NCBI RefSeq assembly: GCF_001941445.1
Contig: NZ_CP009245.1
Span: 2,751,992-2,815,991, forward strand
DNA length: 64,000 bases
Reading direction: 5' to 3'
Source: Corynebacterium aquilae DSM 44791
Lineage (GTDB): Bacteria > Actinomycetota > Actinomycetes > Mycobacteriales > Mycobacteriaceae
Both the position numbers and the translations under genes were made by a program. This document shows, piece by piece, positions 47,691 to 57,207 of this stretch (the first letter of the stretch is position 1; each line of letters starts with the position of its first letter). The notes beneath the pieces were generated by a model. That model was not told the DNA's origin. It saw only the letters and a list, made by a program, of their open reading frames with translations, and did no database searches.

Positions 47691-47704
47691 TTACACTTGC
47701 CGAT

Positions 47705-49006
47705 CTAGCCGGCGGCGCCGATGACTCGTCGCTCGACACCGGGCCACTTGTTGGCGTCGGTCACGTTGCGGCCGTCCACGATGGCCTTAACGCCAGCGAA
47801 GGTGTCGGGGCCGAATTCCTTGTACTCCGGGTGATCAGCCTGAATGATCAGGACATCAGCAGACTGTCCTTCTTCGGCCGCAGTAAAACCGAATTTCTTC
47901 AACTCGTCCGCGGTGAACATCGGATCGTGAACGAAGACTTCTGCGCCTTCAGCTTCGAGAAGCGAGACCGTCGGGAACACGCCAGAGAAGGCAGTTTCCT
48001 TCACCTTGCCTCGGTAGGAGGCACCGAGAACGATGACCTTCTTACCGGACAGGGATCCACCGATGGCGTCCTTGGCGAGAGCAACTGCGTGAGCAGGCAT
48101 GGTCATGTTGGCTTCACGTGCGGTACGGACGATAGTGGCATCGGGATCCGTGTGCAGGTATAGGCGCGGGTAAACTGGAATGCAGTGTCCACCAACGGCA
48201 ATACCCGGCAGGTGGATGTGGCTGTAGGGCTGTGAGTTGGAAGCAGCGATGACCTTGAAGACATCGATGCCCTTGGACTCAGCGAACTTGGCGAACTGGT
48301 TAGCCAGACCGATGTTCACGTCTCGGTAGGTGGTTTCCGCGAGCTTTGCCATTTCAGCGGCTTCAGCAGATCCCATGTCCCAGACACCGTTCTTTTCCGG
48401 TGCGAGGTCAGGGCGGTCATCGAAGTCAAGTACAGCTTCATAGAATTCGATGGCCTTCTTGGTGCCTTCTTCGCTCAAGCCACCAACGAGCTTCGGGTAG
48501 CGGCGAAGGTCCTCGAAAACGCGGCCCGTGAGCACGCGCTCCGGGGAGAATACGAGGTGGAAGTCTTCGCCTTCCTTGAGACCCGAGATCTCCTCGATCA
48601 TCGGCTTCCATCGGTTGCGCGTGGTTCCTACGGGGAGGGTGGTTTCGTAAGAAATCAGCGTTCCCGGGGTGAGGTGCTCGGCCAACGAACGGGTGGCGGC
48701 ATCCATCCAACCGAAGTCCGGCTCCCAAGTGTCATCGTTGACGAATAGCGGAACGACCAGCACGATGGCGTCTGCGCCGGGGATGGCCTCGGCGTAGTCA
48801 GTGGTCGCGGTAATGTTGCCAGCTTCGCGTGCTTCCTGAAGCAGTTCTTCGAGGCGATATTCGCCGGGGAATGGTTCTTTTCCTGCGTTGACCGAGTCAA
48901 CAACAGACTGTTGTACGTCGACGCCAGTAACCTGGTGACCCTTCGAAGCGAACTGCACCGCCAGGGGCAGGCCAATCTTGCCGAGGGCGATAACGGTGAT
49001 CTTCAT
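47705..49006 (-). CDS. UDP-N-acetylglucosamine 6-dehydrogenase (WbpA-like)
   Basis: A 433-residue UDP-sugar 6-dehydrogenase, probably making UDP-GlcNAcA. The Rossmann motif is ITVIALGKIGLPLAVQFA (Ala where most have Gly in GLG). YETTLPVGTTRNRW and FSPERVLTGRVFEDLRRYPKLVGG follow. The catalytic Cys is in IAVGGHCIPVYPRLY. The ATG at 49006 fits the conserved N-terminus and is preceded by GGGAGAAAT; the frame continues upstream without similarity. It heads into the glycosyltransferases and follows a WbpB-like gene by 22 bases. Codon use is closer to the core genes than in its neighbours. Confidence 0.85.
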   Translation of the reverse strand: MKITVIALGKIGLPLAVQFASKGHQVTGVDVQQSVVDSVNAGKEPFPGEYRLEELLQEAREAGNITATTDYAEAIPGADAIVLVVPLFVNDDTWEPDFGWMDAATRSLAEHLTPGTLISYETTLPVGTTRNRWKPMIEEISGLKEGEDFHLVFSPERVLTGRVFEDLRRYPKLVGGLSEEGTKKAIEFYEAVLDFDDRPDLAPEKNGVWDMGSAEAAEMAKLAETTYRDVNIGLANQFAKFAESKGIDVFKVIAASNSQPYSHIHLPGIAVGGHCIPVYPRLYLHTDPDATIVRTAREANMTMPAHAVALAKDAIGGSLSGKKVIVLGASYRGKVKETAFSGVFPTVSLLEAEGAEVFVHDPMFTADELKKFGFTAAEEGQSADVLIIQADHPEYKEFGPDTFAGVKAIVDGRNVTDANKWPGVERRVIGAAG

Positions 49007-49028
49007 ATTTCTCCCAAAAAAGTTGGCG

Positions 49029-50024
49029 TTAGGCGCCGATAGAGATGGTTTTTGCTGTCTTGGCCGACTCAATCATTGCTTCACAAACGCGCAGTACGCT
49101 TGCGCCCTGTTCGGCAGTCACGATGTCAGCATCTGCTTTTCCGAGAACGGCATCGCGGAACTGTTCATGCTCCAGACGAAGCGGCTCGGGCTTCGGAATG
49201 GCGAAACGCGTCACATCACCTTCGGCAACGCCTCGGAAGTGTGACATCTCACCCCAGTCGCTGGGTACTGAAGCATTAGCGTAGAAGGTCAGATCCGCGG
49301 TAAGCGTGTCAGCTATAAACATGCCACGCTCGCCGATAACGACGGTCTGACGCTGCTTAACAGGAGACAGCCAGTTCACGGTGTGGTTAGCAATGACGCC
49401 GTTTTCAAGAGTTGCGGTTGCGATAACCATGTCCTCGTGAGGACGGCCGGACTTGTGCGCGGTACGGGCGCTGACGTCCTTGTAACCGGAGCGCATGACC
49501 CAAGAGGTCAGGTCGATGTCATGGGATGCCAAGTCCTTGACGACTCCGACGTCCGCGATGCGGGCGGGGAAGGGCCCCTGGCGGAACGTGGAAATTTGGT
49601 AGACGTCGCCAAGTTCGCCATCGTCGATGCGGCGACGCAGCTGCTGCAGGGATGCGTTGTAACGCTCGATGTGACCGACTGCTGCGATCAAACCGGCGTC
49701 AGAGAACACCCGAGCCAAATCTTCTGCGGATTTTGTGGTCTCGGCGAGAGGCTTCTCGATGAGTGCATGGACTCCGGCGGCAGCCAGCTTTGTACCGATC
49801 TCGTGGTGCAAGTGCGTCGGCACTGCCACGACACAGTAATCCAGCTTCTGCTCGATCAGTTCCTCAACGGAGCTGAACAGAGGAGCATCGCCGGCCACGC
49901 CGTGCGGATCTCCCTGCGCGTCGGCAACGGCAACGAGATCGACGCCATCTAGGGCATGGAGGTTTCGTGCATGGTGGCGACCCATCATACCCAGGCCAAT
50001 GAGGCCAGCTCGCAAATTAGCCAT
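49029..50024 (-). CDS. Gfo/Idh/MocA oxidoreductase (WbpB-like)
   Basis: A 331-residue NAD-dependent oxidoreductase. The N-terminal Rossmann fold has AGLIGLGMMGRHHARNL and the family lysine lies in VHALIEKPLAET. The context of a UDP-sugar dehydrogenase, DegT aminotransferase and hexapeptide acetyltransferase matches WbpB, which oxidises C3 of UDP-GlcNAcA. It lies 2 bases after the aminotransferase gene stop. Confidence 0.85.
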   Translation of the reverse strand: MANLRAGLIGLGMMGRHHARNLHALDGVDLVAVADAQGDPHGVAGDAPLFSSVEELIEQKLDYCVVAVPTHLHHEIGTKLAAAGVHALIEKPLAETTKSAEDLARVFSDAGLIAAVGHIERYNASLQQLRRRIDDGELGDVYQISTFRQGPFPARIADVGVVKDLASHDIDLTSWVMRSGYKDVSARTAHKSGRPHEDMVIATATLENGVIANHTVNWLSPVKQRQTVVIGERGMFIADTLTADLTFYANASVPSDWGEMSHFRGVAEGDVTRFAIPKPEPLRLEHEQFRDAVLGKADADIVTAEQGASVLRVCEAMIESAKTAKTISIGA

Positions 50025-50026
50025 TT

Positions 50027-51139
50027 TTAAGCACCGGCCTTGGCGACAGCGTTAACAGCAGTGATGATGCGGTCAAGATCCTGGTCGGTCAGAACCGGGT
50101 GAACCGGAAGAGACAGACACTCAGCAGCAGCCTTCTCGGTGACCGGAAGGTGCAGATCCGGAGCAAAGTGCTCCAGAGAAGGCAGACGGTGGTTCGGAAC
50201 CGGGTAGTAAACGCCAGTGCCGACACCGTATTCAGTCTTCAAGGCTTCAGCCATGCGGTCGCGTTCTTCGGGGGAGGCGCCGTCGAATCGGATGGTGTAC
50301 TGGTGGTATACGTGCACGTAACCTTCGGGAACGTGAGGTACCACGACGCCCTGCAACTCAGCAGAGAGGCGGGATGCGTTGGCCTGACGCTGTTCGGTCC
50401 AGCCGGAAACCTGCTCGAGCTGGGCACGGCCGATAGCTGCGTGAACGTCGGTCATGCGGTTGTTGAAGCCGACTAGTTCATTTTGGTAGCGCACTTCCAT
50501 GCCCTGATTGCGCAGCAGACGCACGTTACGAGCGACCTTCTCGTCACCAGTGGTGACCATGCCACCTTCGCCTGCAGTCATGTTCTTCGTCGGGTACAGA
50601 GAGAACGCAGCGAAGGTGCCGAAAGTACCGACCTTGTTGCCGTCGATCTCTGCCAGGTGAGCCTGCGCAGAATCCTCGAACAGCATCAGACCACGCTTAT
50701 CGCAGATCTCACGAAGCGCCGGCATATTTGCAGGCAGGCCGTAGAGGTGCACCGGCATGACAGCCTTGGTCTTATCGGTGATAGCAGCCTCAACAGCAGC
50801 CGGGCTGAGGTTAAAGGTATCCAGATCAATATCCGCGAAGACGGGGGTAGCACCGGTCAGAGCAACGGAGTTTGCGGTAGCCGCGAAGGTAAAGGAAGGA
50901 ACGATCACTTCATCACCCGGCCCGATTCCAGCGGCGAGGAGACCGAGGTGAAGTGCAGAAGTACCGGAGTTCACTGCAACAGCAACGGCTCCAGGCGACA
51001 TCAAGGCTGCGAACTCTTCTTCAAATTTTGCAACCTCAGGGCCCTGTGCAATCATGCCGGACTGAAGAACACGATCGACTGCGTCACGTTCAGGCTGGCC
51101 AATAATCGGGGATGCTGGGGGAATGAAGTGATTAGACAT
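50027..51139 (-). CDS. DegT/DnrJ/EryC1 aminotransferase (WbpE-like)
   Basis: A 370-residue PLP-dependent sugar aminotransferase. The PLP lysine is in FSLYPTKNMTAGEGGMV (about residue 185). VAVNSGTSALHLGL binds the cofactor phosphate and LFEDSAQAHLAE contains the Asp that contacts the pyridine ring. In the WbpABED pathway it makes the 3-amino sugar from UDP-3-keto-GlcNAcA. The start overlaps the acetyltransferase stop. Confidence 0.88.
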   Translation of the reverse strand: MSNHFIPPASPIIGQPERDAVDRVLQSGMIAQGPEVAKFEEEFAALMSPGAVAVAVNSGTSALHLGLLAAGIGPGDEVIVPSFTFAATANSVALTGATPVFADIDLDTFNLSPAAVEAAITDKTKAVMPVHLYGLPANMPALREICDKRGLMLFEDSAQAHLAEIDGNKVGTFGTFAAFSLYPTKNMTAGEGGMVTTGDEKVARNVRLLRNQGMEVRYQNELVGFNNRMTDVHAAIGRAQLEQVSGWTEQRQANASRLSAELQGVVVPHVPEGYVHVYHQYTIRFDGASPEERDRMAEALKTEYGVGTGVYYPVPNHRLPSLEHFAPDLHLPVTEKAAAECLSLPVHPVLTDQDLDRIITAVNAVAKAGA

Positions 51140-51741
51140 TATTTTTCTACCTCTACGAGTTTCTGGCCATCTTCGATTTCTTCGAAAAGATCACCGGTTT
51201 TGGGGTCACGGAACTTGCCGTCTTCGACAGCCTCGAGCGGGAAACCACTCTTTCCGACCCACTTGATACGACGCGCCGGAACACCTGCGACAAGCGCAAA
51301 TGCGGGAACATCACGAGTTACGACAGAGCCTGCAGCGACGGTTGCCCACTCACCAATCGTTACGGGGGCAACGCACACAGAACGAGCACCAATAGAGGCA
51401 CCCTTGCACACATGCACGCCGACGGCTTCCCAGTCATCACCGGACTTCTGGGTGCCATCCGGATTGATCGCACGCGGGAAAGTGTCATTGGTCAGGACCA
51501 CTGCCGGACCGATAAAAACACCATCTTCAAGCTCCGCAGGCTCGTACACCAGCGCGTAGTTCTGAATCTTGACGTTGTCGCCGATCTTCACGCCGGTGCC
51601 AACATACGCACCACGGCCAACGACAACGTTTTCCCCGAGGGATGCCCCGCCACGCACCTGCGACAGGTGCCAAATTGAGCTTCCGTCTCCAATCTCGACG
51701 CCTTCATCGAGATCCGCTGACGGCTGAATGCGTGGTTCCAT
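51139..51741 (-). CDS. Hexapeptide-repeat N-acetyltransferase (WbpD-like)
   Basis: A 200-residue left-handed beta-helix acyltransferase. Hexapeptide repeats run from about 5 to 155 (VEIGDGSSIWHLSQVRGGAS, VVVGRGAYVGTGVKIGDNVK, ASIGARSVCVAPVTIGEWAT). VLTNDTFPRAINPDG and VAGVPARRIKWVG are characteristic of WbpD, which acetylates the 3-amino group of UDP-GlcNAc3NA with acetyl-CoA. It is the first gene of the 16-kb minus-strand run. Confidence 0.9.
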   Translation of the reverse strand: MEPRIQPSADLDEGVEIGDGSSIWHLSQVRGGASLGENVVVGRGAYVGTGVKIGDNVKIQNYALVYEPAELEDGVFIGPAVVLTNDTFPRAINPDGTQKSGDDWEAVGVHVCKGASIGARSVCVAPVTIGEWATVAAGSVVTRDVPAFALVAGVPARRIKWVGKSGFPLEAVEDGKFRDPKTGDLFEEIEDGQKLVEVEK

Positions 51742-52175
51742 GCAAACTTCCTAACCTGAGGAGGACTGCCGTGCAAGGCAATCCTGGGAATCTAGCTTCA
51801 ATCTACCCATCATTGGCCGAAGCGCGCAGACCATAAGTTCTGACATGGGCAAAGGGGGCTCAAAATTCCTGAATATTTCCTGAAAATCCTATCACTATTA
51901 GGAACCACGTGCAGATTCAAACAACTTCACTCACCGGCTTTACACCTAAAAGTGCAGCAAATTCATAAGCTAAACGAAGGACACAGGCTTGGCCCCCAAG
52001 TGCATGCTCATGAAATTAGATTACATTCCAGCAATGGATTGCCCTGGGGATTTTCCGGACCGAAAGAGCCCATCAAAATGGGGACAGCGAAATTTCACCC
52101 CTAGCCCTAAGCTAGAACCCAGGAAGGCAGCACCCCCTCACCCTTAACCCCAACACCTCGGTTCGGAAGGAATCA
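51742..52175. other. Divergent promoter region of the two nucleotide-sugar blocks
   Basis: About 430 AT-rich bases between the WbpD-like gene (minus) and wecB (plus). No coding frame is supported. It should hold promoters for both directions; GGAAGGAA just before 52176 is the wecB ribosome site. No JUMPstart/ops element is seen. Confidence 0.5.
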
Positions 52176-53321
52176 ATGTCCAGCCCAAAGTTAATGACCG
52201 TTTACGGAACACGGCCCGAAGCCATTAAGGTTGCACCTTTTATTCGAGCAGCAGTAAACGACGAAAGATTTAAAACCGTAACGGTTTCAACAGGGCAACA
52301 TCGGGAAATGCTCGAGCAAGTAAACACAATGTTCGGCATTTCACCTGATTACGATCTCGCAATCATGGAGCCTGACCAATCCCTAAACCAAGTTCTTGGT
52401 CGCGTTATTAAGGGGCTAGACGAGATCCTCATCAAAGAAAAGCCCGACGTCGTCATCGCACAAGGCGACACGACCACAGCAATGGCTGCAGCAATCGCCG
52501 CATTCAACCACGGCGCACGAGTTGCCCATCTGGAAGCCGGACTTCGAACCGGCGACATTTTCTCACCCTTCCCAGAGGAGGCAAACCGTCGACTGATCTG
52601 CCAAGTATCTTCGCTTCACCTAGCCCCAACGCCCGAGGCTAAAGAAAACTTGCTGCGCGAAGCTATCCCCGAATGCGACGTAGTTGTCACTGGAAACACT
52701 GTCATCGATGCGTTAGTAGAAGCCCAAAAATGGCAAGTAGAATTCAGCGACTCAAAGCTGCAAGGACTCACCGCCGATCAAAAAATTGTCATGGTCACGA
52801 CCCATCGCAGGGAGAACATCAAAGCCATGGCTGCAATCGGCCGGGCTATGCGAGCCCTTGCCATGCATTTCCCCGATGTGACGTTGGTGCTTCCAGCTCA
52901 CCTCAACCCCAAAGTTAGAGCAGCTGTTTTCCCAGAGATTCAAGGATTAGACAATGTCATCGTCACCGAACCTCTTCCCTACGACCAGTTCACCAAACTC
53001 ATGGGAATGAGCACCTTAGTGCTCACGGATTCGGGCGGCGTCCAAGAAGAAGCCCCCAGCCTTGGCAAACCGGTTTTGGTTATGCGCGAGAACACAGAGC
53101 GCCCCGAAGCAATTAACGCGGGTACCGTCCGCCTGGTTGGCACTAGCCAAGACAAAATCGTTGAAGAAGCAACCCTCTTGCTCAGTGACAAGAACGCTTA
53201 CGACAAAATGGCGAACGCCGTCAATCCCTACGGAGACGGCAAGGCAACAGACCGTATCCTAAACGCACTCGCTGAAATGTTTGGCGTTGGCCAAAGAAGC
53301 CCCGACTTCAGCGCAAGCTAA
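52176..53321 (+). CDS. wecB: UDP-N-acetylglucosamine 2-epimerase (non-hydrolysing)
   Basis: A 381-residue GT-B-fold epimerase interconverting UDP-GlcNAc and UDP-ManNAc. Signature motifs are YGTRPEAIKVAP, AQGDTTTAMAAA, HLEAGLRTGDIFSPFPEEAN, TTHRRENI and TDSGGVQEEAPSLGKPVLV. It pairs with WecC at 38.5 kb. An alternative is the WbpI-type reaction on UDP-GlcNAc3NAcA, which would give the manno isomer; the sequence alone does not settle this. A clear RBS (GGAAGGAA) is 6 bases upstream. Confidence 0.9.
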   Translation: MSSPKLMTVYGTRPEAIKVAPFIRAAVNDERFKTVTVSTGQHREMLEQVNTMFGISPDYDLAIMEPDQSLNQVLGRVIKGLDEILIKEKPDVVIAQGDTTTAMAAAIAAFNHGARVAHLEAGLRTGDIFSPFPEEANRRLICQVSSLHLAPTPEAKENLLREAIPECDVVVTGNTVIDALVEAQKWQVEFSDSKLQGLTADQKIVMVTTHRRENIKAMAAIGRAMRALAMHFPDVTLVLPAHLNPKVRAAVFPEIQGLDNVIVTEPLPYDQFTKLMGMSTLVLTDSGGVQEEAPSLGKPVLVMRENTERPEAINAGTVRLVGTSQDKIVEEATLLLSDKNAYDKMANAVNPYGDGKATDRILNALAEMFGVGQRSPDFSAS

Positions 53322-53325
53322 GCAG

Positions 53326-53360
53326 ACGGTGGTGCCGATCTAAAGATTCGGCACCACCGT
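53326..53360. terminator. Bidirectional terminator between wecB and the SGNH gene
   Basis: A 13-bp perfect stem (53326-53338 with 53348-53360, ACGGTGGTGCCGA) lies between two convergent genes, 5 bases after the wecB stop. T-tracts are weak on both sides. Confidence 0.7.
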
Positions 53361-53379
53361 TCAAGATCCGCACTCGAGC

Positions 53380-54237
53380 CTAACTAGCTGCCAGAACTTC
53401 CGACTCTCGAATGAAGCCAGCTAGCATCTCGCTAACTTTATTTTGCCCACGCACATTGAGGTGCAGTTCGTCATAAAAGTTTTCGGCTTCGGAAGCCACG
53501 AGCTTCTCAAGATCTAGTACAGGAACCCCCTCACGCGCCGCCACTGCGCGCGCATCTTCCTGCAAACGCTCCATGATTTCTTTCTTACGCTCATAGTTGG
53601 CACGGTTCCGCTTGTACATGGCCCGGAACCAGCCCTCCGTACTGAAATCTGCCTTTCGGAAGGGCGATACCACCAAGAGAACTTCAAGCCCCAGGGCACG
53701 GCAAAAGTGGAACGCGGTACTTAGCAGCGGAACCACATCTTCCGCCCATGAACTCGGTTGCCCCTGCACTCCGGGAACCAGTGGCGCATAACGCTCACTT
53801 GCGTTCCAATAGTGTCCCGACTCAAGCAAAGCCGACCCATCAGACATAGGCAAACAAATAACAACAACGTCGCCCGACTTGGCCAACCCGGCAATTTTGT
53901 TGATCAAAACAGTAAGAAGCTGGAGGGTAGTCGTTCCAGAGTAGCCCGCGTTGAAAACGTTAGCTTCGGGAATCAACCTAGCAGCCTGAGCAACAAACCT
54001 GACTTCCGGATCGGCAAAGGTGGATTCCACAAAAGAATCCCCCAGGACGAAAATACTCTGAAGATCTTCCTTGATAGGAACACCGGTTTCAATGAACCGA
54101 TTGGAATCCAAAGTAAACCCATAGCGCTTCTGCTCGAGAGTACCGTCCGAAAGCTCTAAGTGCCTCTCAGTGGGCTCCCAAAATTCACTAGAACTGGATT
54201 GCTCTTTCAGCCGCACGAAGCGTTTAGAAATAGTCAT
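53380..54237 (-). CDS. SGNH-hydrolase-like protein
   Basis: A 285-residue protein. Block I is SIFVLGDSFVEST with the candidate nucleophile Ser (about residue 68). Block II Gly lies in FNAGYSGTTTLQL, and the Asp-x-x-His pair of block V is in NFYDELHLNVRGQNK near the C-terminus. There is no signal peptide or membrane segment, so it probably acts in the cytoplasm or with membrane partners. Such proteins in glycan loci add or remove acyl groups. It could decorate the polymer made here (inference). Confidence 0.75.
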   Translation of the reverse strand: MTISKRFVRLKEQSSSSEFWEPTERHLELSDGTLEQKRYGFTLDSNRFIETGVPIKEDLQSIFVLGDSFVESTFADPEVRFVAQAARLIPEANVFNAGYSGTTTLQLLTVLINKIAGLAKSGDVVVICLPMSDGSALLESGHYWNASERYAPLVPGVQGQPSSWAEDVVPLLSTAFHFCRALGLEVLLVVSPFRKADFSTEGWFRAMYKRNRANYERKKEIMERLQEDARAVAAREGVPVLDLEKLVASEAENFYDELHLNVRGQNKVSEMLAGFIRESEVLAAS

Positions 54238-54441
54238 CTTTTCATCATCCTAGCTCCAGCAAGAGTTCACAACTTGAGAACCCCACATTGACGAATGTCA
54301 ACCGATTTAAAATGCGCAAAAAAGCTCGAGATCGCTCAAACCTGCTTCAAGCAGCAGCGCTGGATCTCATGATAGATCCAAATCGCCTATACAAGCCCGC
54401 GGCCATTACCCACCACCCCTTTACTGAAACCACCTCAACGA

Positions 54442-56148
54442 TCACAAGCAACCGTGGATCTTAAGAACGAGTTCCCCAGCCGCTTCCCAGGTGCGACCGT
54501 TCGCAAATTTCCGATAAATAACTGCCTGATGCTCCCTTACATGCCCAGACTTCTTACTTTGATTCACAATCGCCTCAGCCCAGGCATCCGCCCCCTGCCC
54601 TACAACAAGCCCCATATCAGGCGGAACGGTCTCCACCAAAGCAGGCAAATCACTAACCAAAACAGGAACTCCCTTTGCCAAAGCCGGGATTCCTTTCAAA
54701 GGCGTTACAACCCGAGTCACTTCTGTGTCAATCCGGGGAATACAGAAAAGGTCCATTGCCTCGTAATACGCATCAACCTCTGCCACAGGAACTCTTCCAA
54801 GAAAACGAATATTCTTCAGCCCTAGTCTCTGCGCTTCAGCTTGCAGTTCGGGTAAAGCTGGCCCATCCCCAACGACAACAAAATGAATATCAGGATTCGA
54901 TTCCTTAAGCCTTCTGGCTACCTCAACCAAAACAGACAAGCCTTCATAATCAACAACGGATGTAATCGTCCCGACAATGAATTTCCCCTGATCCCACCCT
55001 AACCCAATCCGAGACTCTTCCTTTCCCACCGTTTCCTGCAGAAGTCTTTCATTCACACCGTTAAAAGCCACGTCAACGGGGGAGCTCACCCCTCTTGCCT
55101 GCAACGAAGCCTTTTGAGTTTCGGACAGCACAACCACACGACAAGCATCCTCGGCAAGCTGCGCTTCCAATTGCATCAATGCTTCAAACCGCTCAGATTT
55201 TAGAGCTCTTGCACGCCAAGAAGGCGGCAGGGAAGCCACCCACGTTTTCTCCCTCTCGCCGCGCATTTCGTAGACCCAAGGAATCCCTAGGCGCCTAGCT
55301 GCTGCTCGCGCCGCGATTCCATTTTCAAAATCGGTCGTCGAGTGGATAACTGTTGCCCCGATTTCTAAAGCTTTCGCGACGATCGCATCCGTATACGCCT
55401 CAAGCCGTTTACTCAAAAGCGGATGATACAACTCTGGAATACAACGATGGTAGACCACATTATCAATGCGTTTCTCCTGGCTATCCAGGGTTCCGATGAT
55501 CGCCGGATAGCCATAACGCGTAAGTGCATTAACCGGCACCGACGCCCTAACGCCTTGATCTTGAGCCCCCACGCGAGCAACAGCGTCAAGCAGATGCTGC
55601 GAACGCTGGGCGTATCCGGCCGTGGAATACGGAAAAGAATTAGTCAGAACGAACAATGGGCAATACCGATTGCCAGTCTCAGATCCATTGTGATTTTGAG
55701 ACCATCTATTTCCGTTAGTCGGCGTTGTATCTGGCCATCTATTACCTTTTAGCACCTCCATTTCATCCCGATAGATTGCAGCCAACAATCCCCGCCCGCG
55801 CGCCGGCGCAAAAGATCCAGTCGCCCACTGCAGCCGCTTACGAGCAGGCGCAAACCTCAACTCGTCATCCAGCCGAGCTGCCAGGGCAACGCTATCCCGC
55901 AGCGGTGTAAGAAATCCCCCCCGGCAGACGGAGAGCTTTTCTCGGGCCTCACTAGAACGATCGGCCAGGACAAGTCCCGTTACAGCCACTACGTCATTGC
56001 TACTTTTGATCAGTGGCGCCGTTAGTCTGTCTCGCAAACCGGACGGCGTTTTTCGAGCAACATTTGTGGCCAAGGAAAAGGGATCCAAAAAACTAGACAC
56101 AGCAGCGTAAGACAGCAGTGTGGTGATGGAACGAATCGAAGGGGCCAT
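54442..56148 (-). CDS. Glycosyltransferase family 4 with N-terminal extension
   Basis: A 568-residue protein. About 160 N-terminal residues are unassigned. The GT-B module follows with LFVLTNSFPYSTAGYAQRSQ, IPWVYEMRGEREKTWVAS, FIVGTITSVVDYEGLSVLVE, HFVVVGDGPALPEL, IRFLGRVPVAEVDAYYEAMD and TPLKGIPALAKGVPVLVSD. It is the last clear glycan gene before the core region resumes. No partner gene lies on the same strand within 200 bases, so it has its own promoter. Confidence 0.85.
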   Translation of the reverse strand: MAPSIRSITTLLSYAAVSSFLDPFSLATNVARKTPSGLRDRLTAPLIKSSNDVVAVTGLVLADRSSEAREKLSVCRGGFLTPLRDSVALAARLDDELRFAPARKRLQWATGSFAPARGRGLLAAIYRDEMEVLKGNRWPDTTPTNGNRWSQNHNGSETGNRYCPLFVLTNSFPYSTAGYAQRSQHLLDAVARVGAQDQGVRASVPVNALTRYGYPAIIGTLDSQEKRIDNVVYHRCIPELYHPLLSKRLEAYTDAIVAKALEIGATVIHSTTDFENGIAARAAARRLGIPWVYEMRGEREKTWVASLPPSWRARALKSERFEALMQLEAQLAEDACRVVVLSETQKASLQARGVSSPVDVAFNGVNERLLQETVGKEESRIGLGWDQGKFIVGTITSVVDYEGLSVLVEVARRLKESNPDIHFVVVGDGPALPELQAEAQRLGLKNIRFLGRVPVAEVDAYYEAMDLFCIPRIDTEVTRVVTPLKGIPALAKGVPVLVSDLPALVETVPPDMGLVVGQGADAWAEAIVNQSKKSGHVREHQAVIYRKFANGRTWEAAGELVLKIHGCL

Positions 56149-56231
56149 AACTATCTATTGTTCCTTGTTTCTTTATCCCCCGCCTGCAATTGCGCGACCA
56201 CAAGGCTTCAGGACTGACCGAACAATGCAAA

Positions 56232-56264
56232 AGCTCGCCAGTCTTTTCCTCAGACGGGCGAGCT
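56232..56264 (-). terminator. Terminator of the DUF5926-like gene
   Basis: On the minus strand AGCTCGCC...GGCGAGCT with GTCT/AGAC pairing inside, followed by TTTTGCATTG. It lies about 20 bases after the stop at 56284. Confidence 0.85.
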
Positions 56265-56283
56265 CTCAGGCGACGAGTATCGC

Positions 56284-57207
56284 CTAACGAATAGTCACCT
56301 GGCGGGACTTGATGTTCTCCAGGCGACGACGCTCCTCGCTGGTCAACTCAGCATCGTTATCAATCTCAGCGGCAACAACCTTGTCCAGCTCAACCAGCAG
56401 CGGACCATAGGTGGCCGGGTCGACAGTCGGATCCAGATCGAAAACCGGAACGATGATGCCGTGGGTACGGAACACACCAGCAAACTTGGTGTCCTCACCC
56501 AGGTTCAACGCATCCTTGGCCGCCACACGAGCGAGAGCCTTCAGCAACTTGTCTTCATCGTCGGTACGAATCCAACGGATGTGAGCCTTGCCGCCGGCAT
56601 CAATCCACCAAGCAACCCCAGTGAAGTCACCCTCAACCGGAACAGACGGCATCACAGAATCATTCGCAGCCTGCATAGCCTGGGCGTACATCGGGTCGAT
56701 GGCGGAGCCTTCCGGAACCCACCAATCGAAGTTCTGGTAAACCTCAACCTCAAGCTCGGCCTTGGGATCCAGCAACTCATCCAGCTTTGGCTCAGAACCA
56801 TCAGCGGTAGTGCTGGTCAAGGACTCGCCTGGCTTGGCACCCTTAACCCAGTTGAGTGCGTAGGCGAGATCGCGACCCGGGTTGTGGGAGTGCGAAGCCA
56901 CCTGCAAACCAACCAGTGCGTCGCCGCCAAACTCTTCATCGCGAACAACTGCGGCTGCGGCGCCCGGCAAAACGGTGCAGATGTAGACATCGCGGTCGAC
57001 ACCCTTCACGTTGACCTTGGCACGTGCGCTCGGCACGAACTCCTGCAGTGCAACCAGATCAGCCTCAGCGGTGAAACCACCATAGGGGCGGGGGTCACGC
57101 TCGAGGGCTGCGCGCTCAGCGGCGCGTGCGGCAAGCTTTGCCTGACGGCGGCTCATACCCTCGGGGAGGTTTTCGTCCTTTTTCTTCTTTTTACCCATGG
57201 CGAACAT
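56284..57207 (-). CDS. DUF5926-family protein
   Basis: A 307-residue cytoplasmic protein with a strongly basic start (MGKKKKKDENLPEGMSRRQAK) and an acidic-to-mixed body. RDPRPYGGFTAEADLVALQEF and the tail RRRLENIKSRQVTIR resemble the actinobacterial DUF5926 proteins that I recall in the C. glutamicum ldh neighbourhood. No catalytic motif is seen. The second ATG (57198, MGKKKKK) may be the true start. It marks the return to conserved chromosome. Confidence 0.75.
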   Translation of the reverse strand: MFAMGKKKKKDENLPEGMSRRQAKLAARAAERAALERDPRPYGGFTAEADLVALQEFVPSARAKVNVKGVDRDVYICTVLPGAAAAVVRDEEFGGDALVGLQVASHSHNPGRDLAYALNWVKGAKPGESLTSTTADGSEPKLDELLDPKAELEVEVYQNFDWWVPEGSAIDPMYAQAMQAANDSVMPSVPVEGDFTGVAWWIDAGGKAHIRWIRTDDEDKLLKALARVAAKDALNLGEDTKFAGVFRTHGIIVPVFDLDPTVDPATYGPLLVELDKVVAAEIDNDAELTSEERRRLENIKSRQVTIR

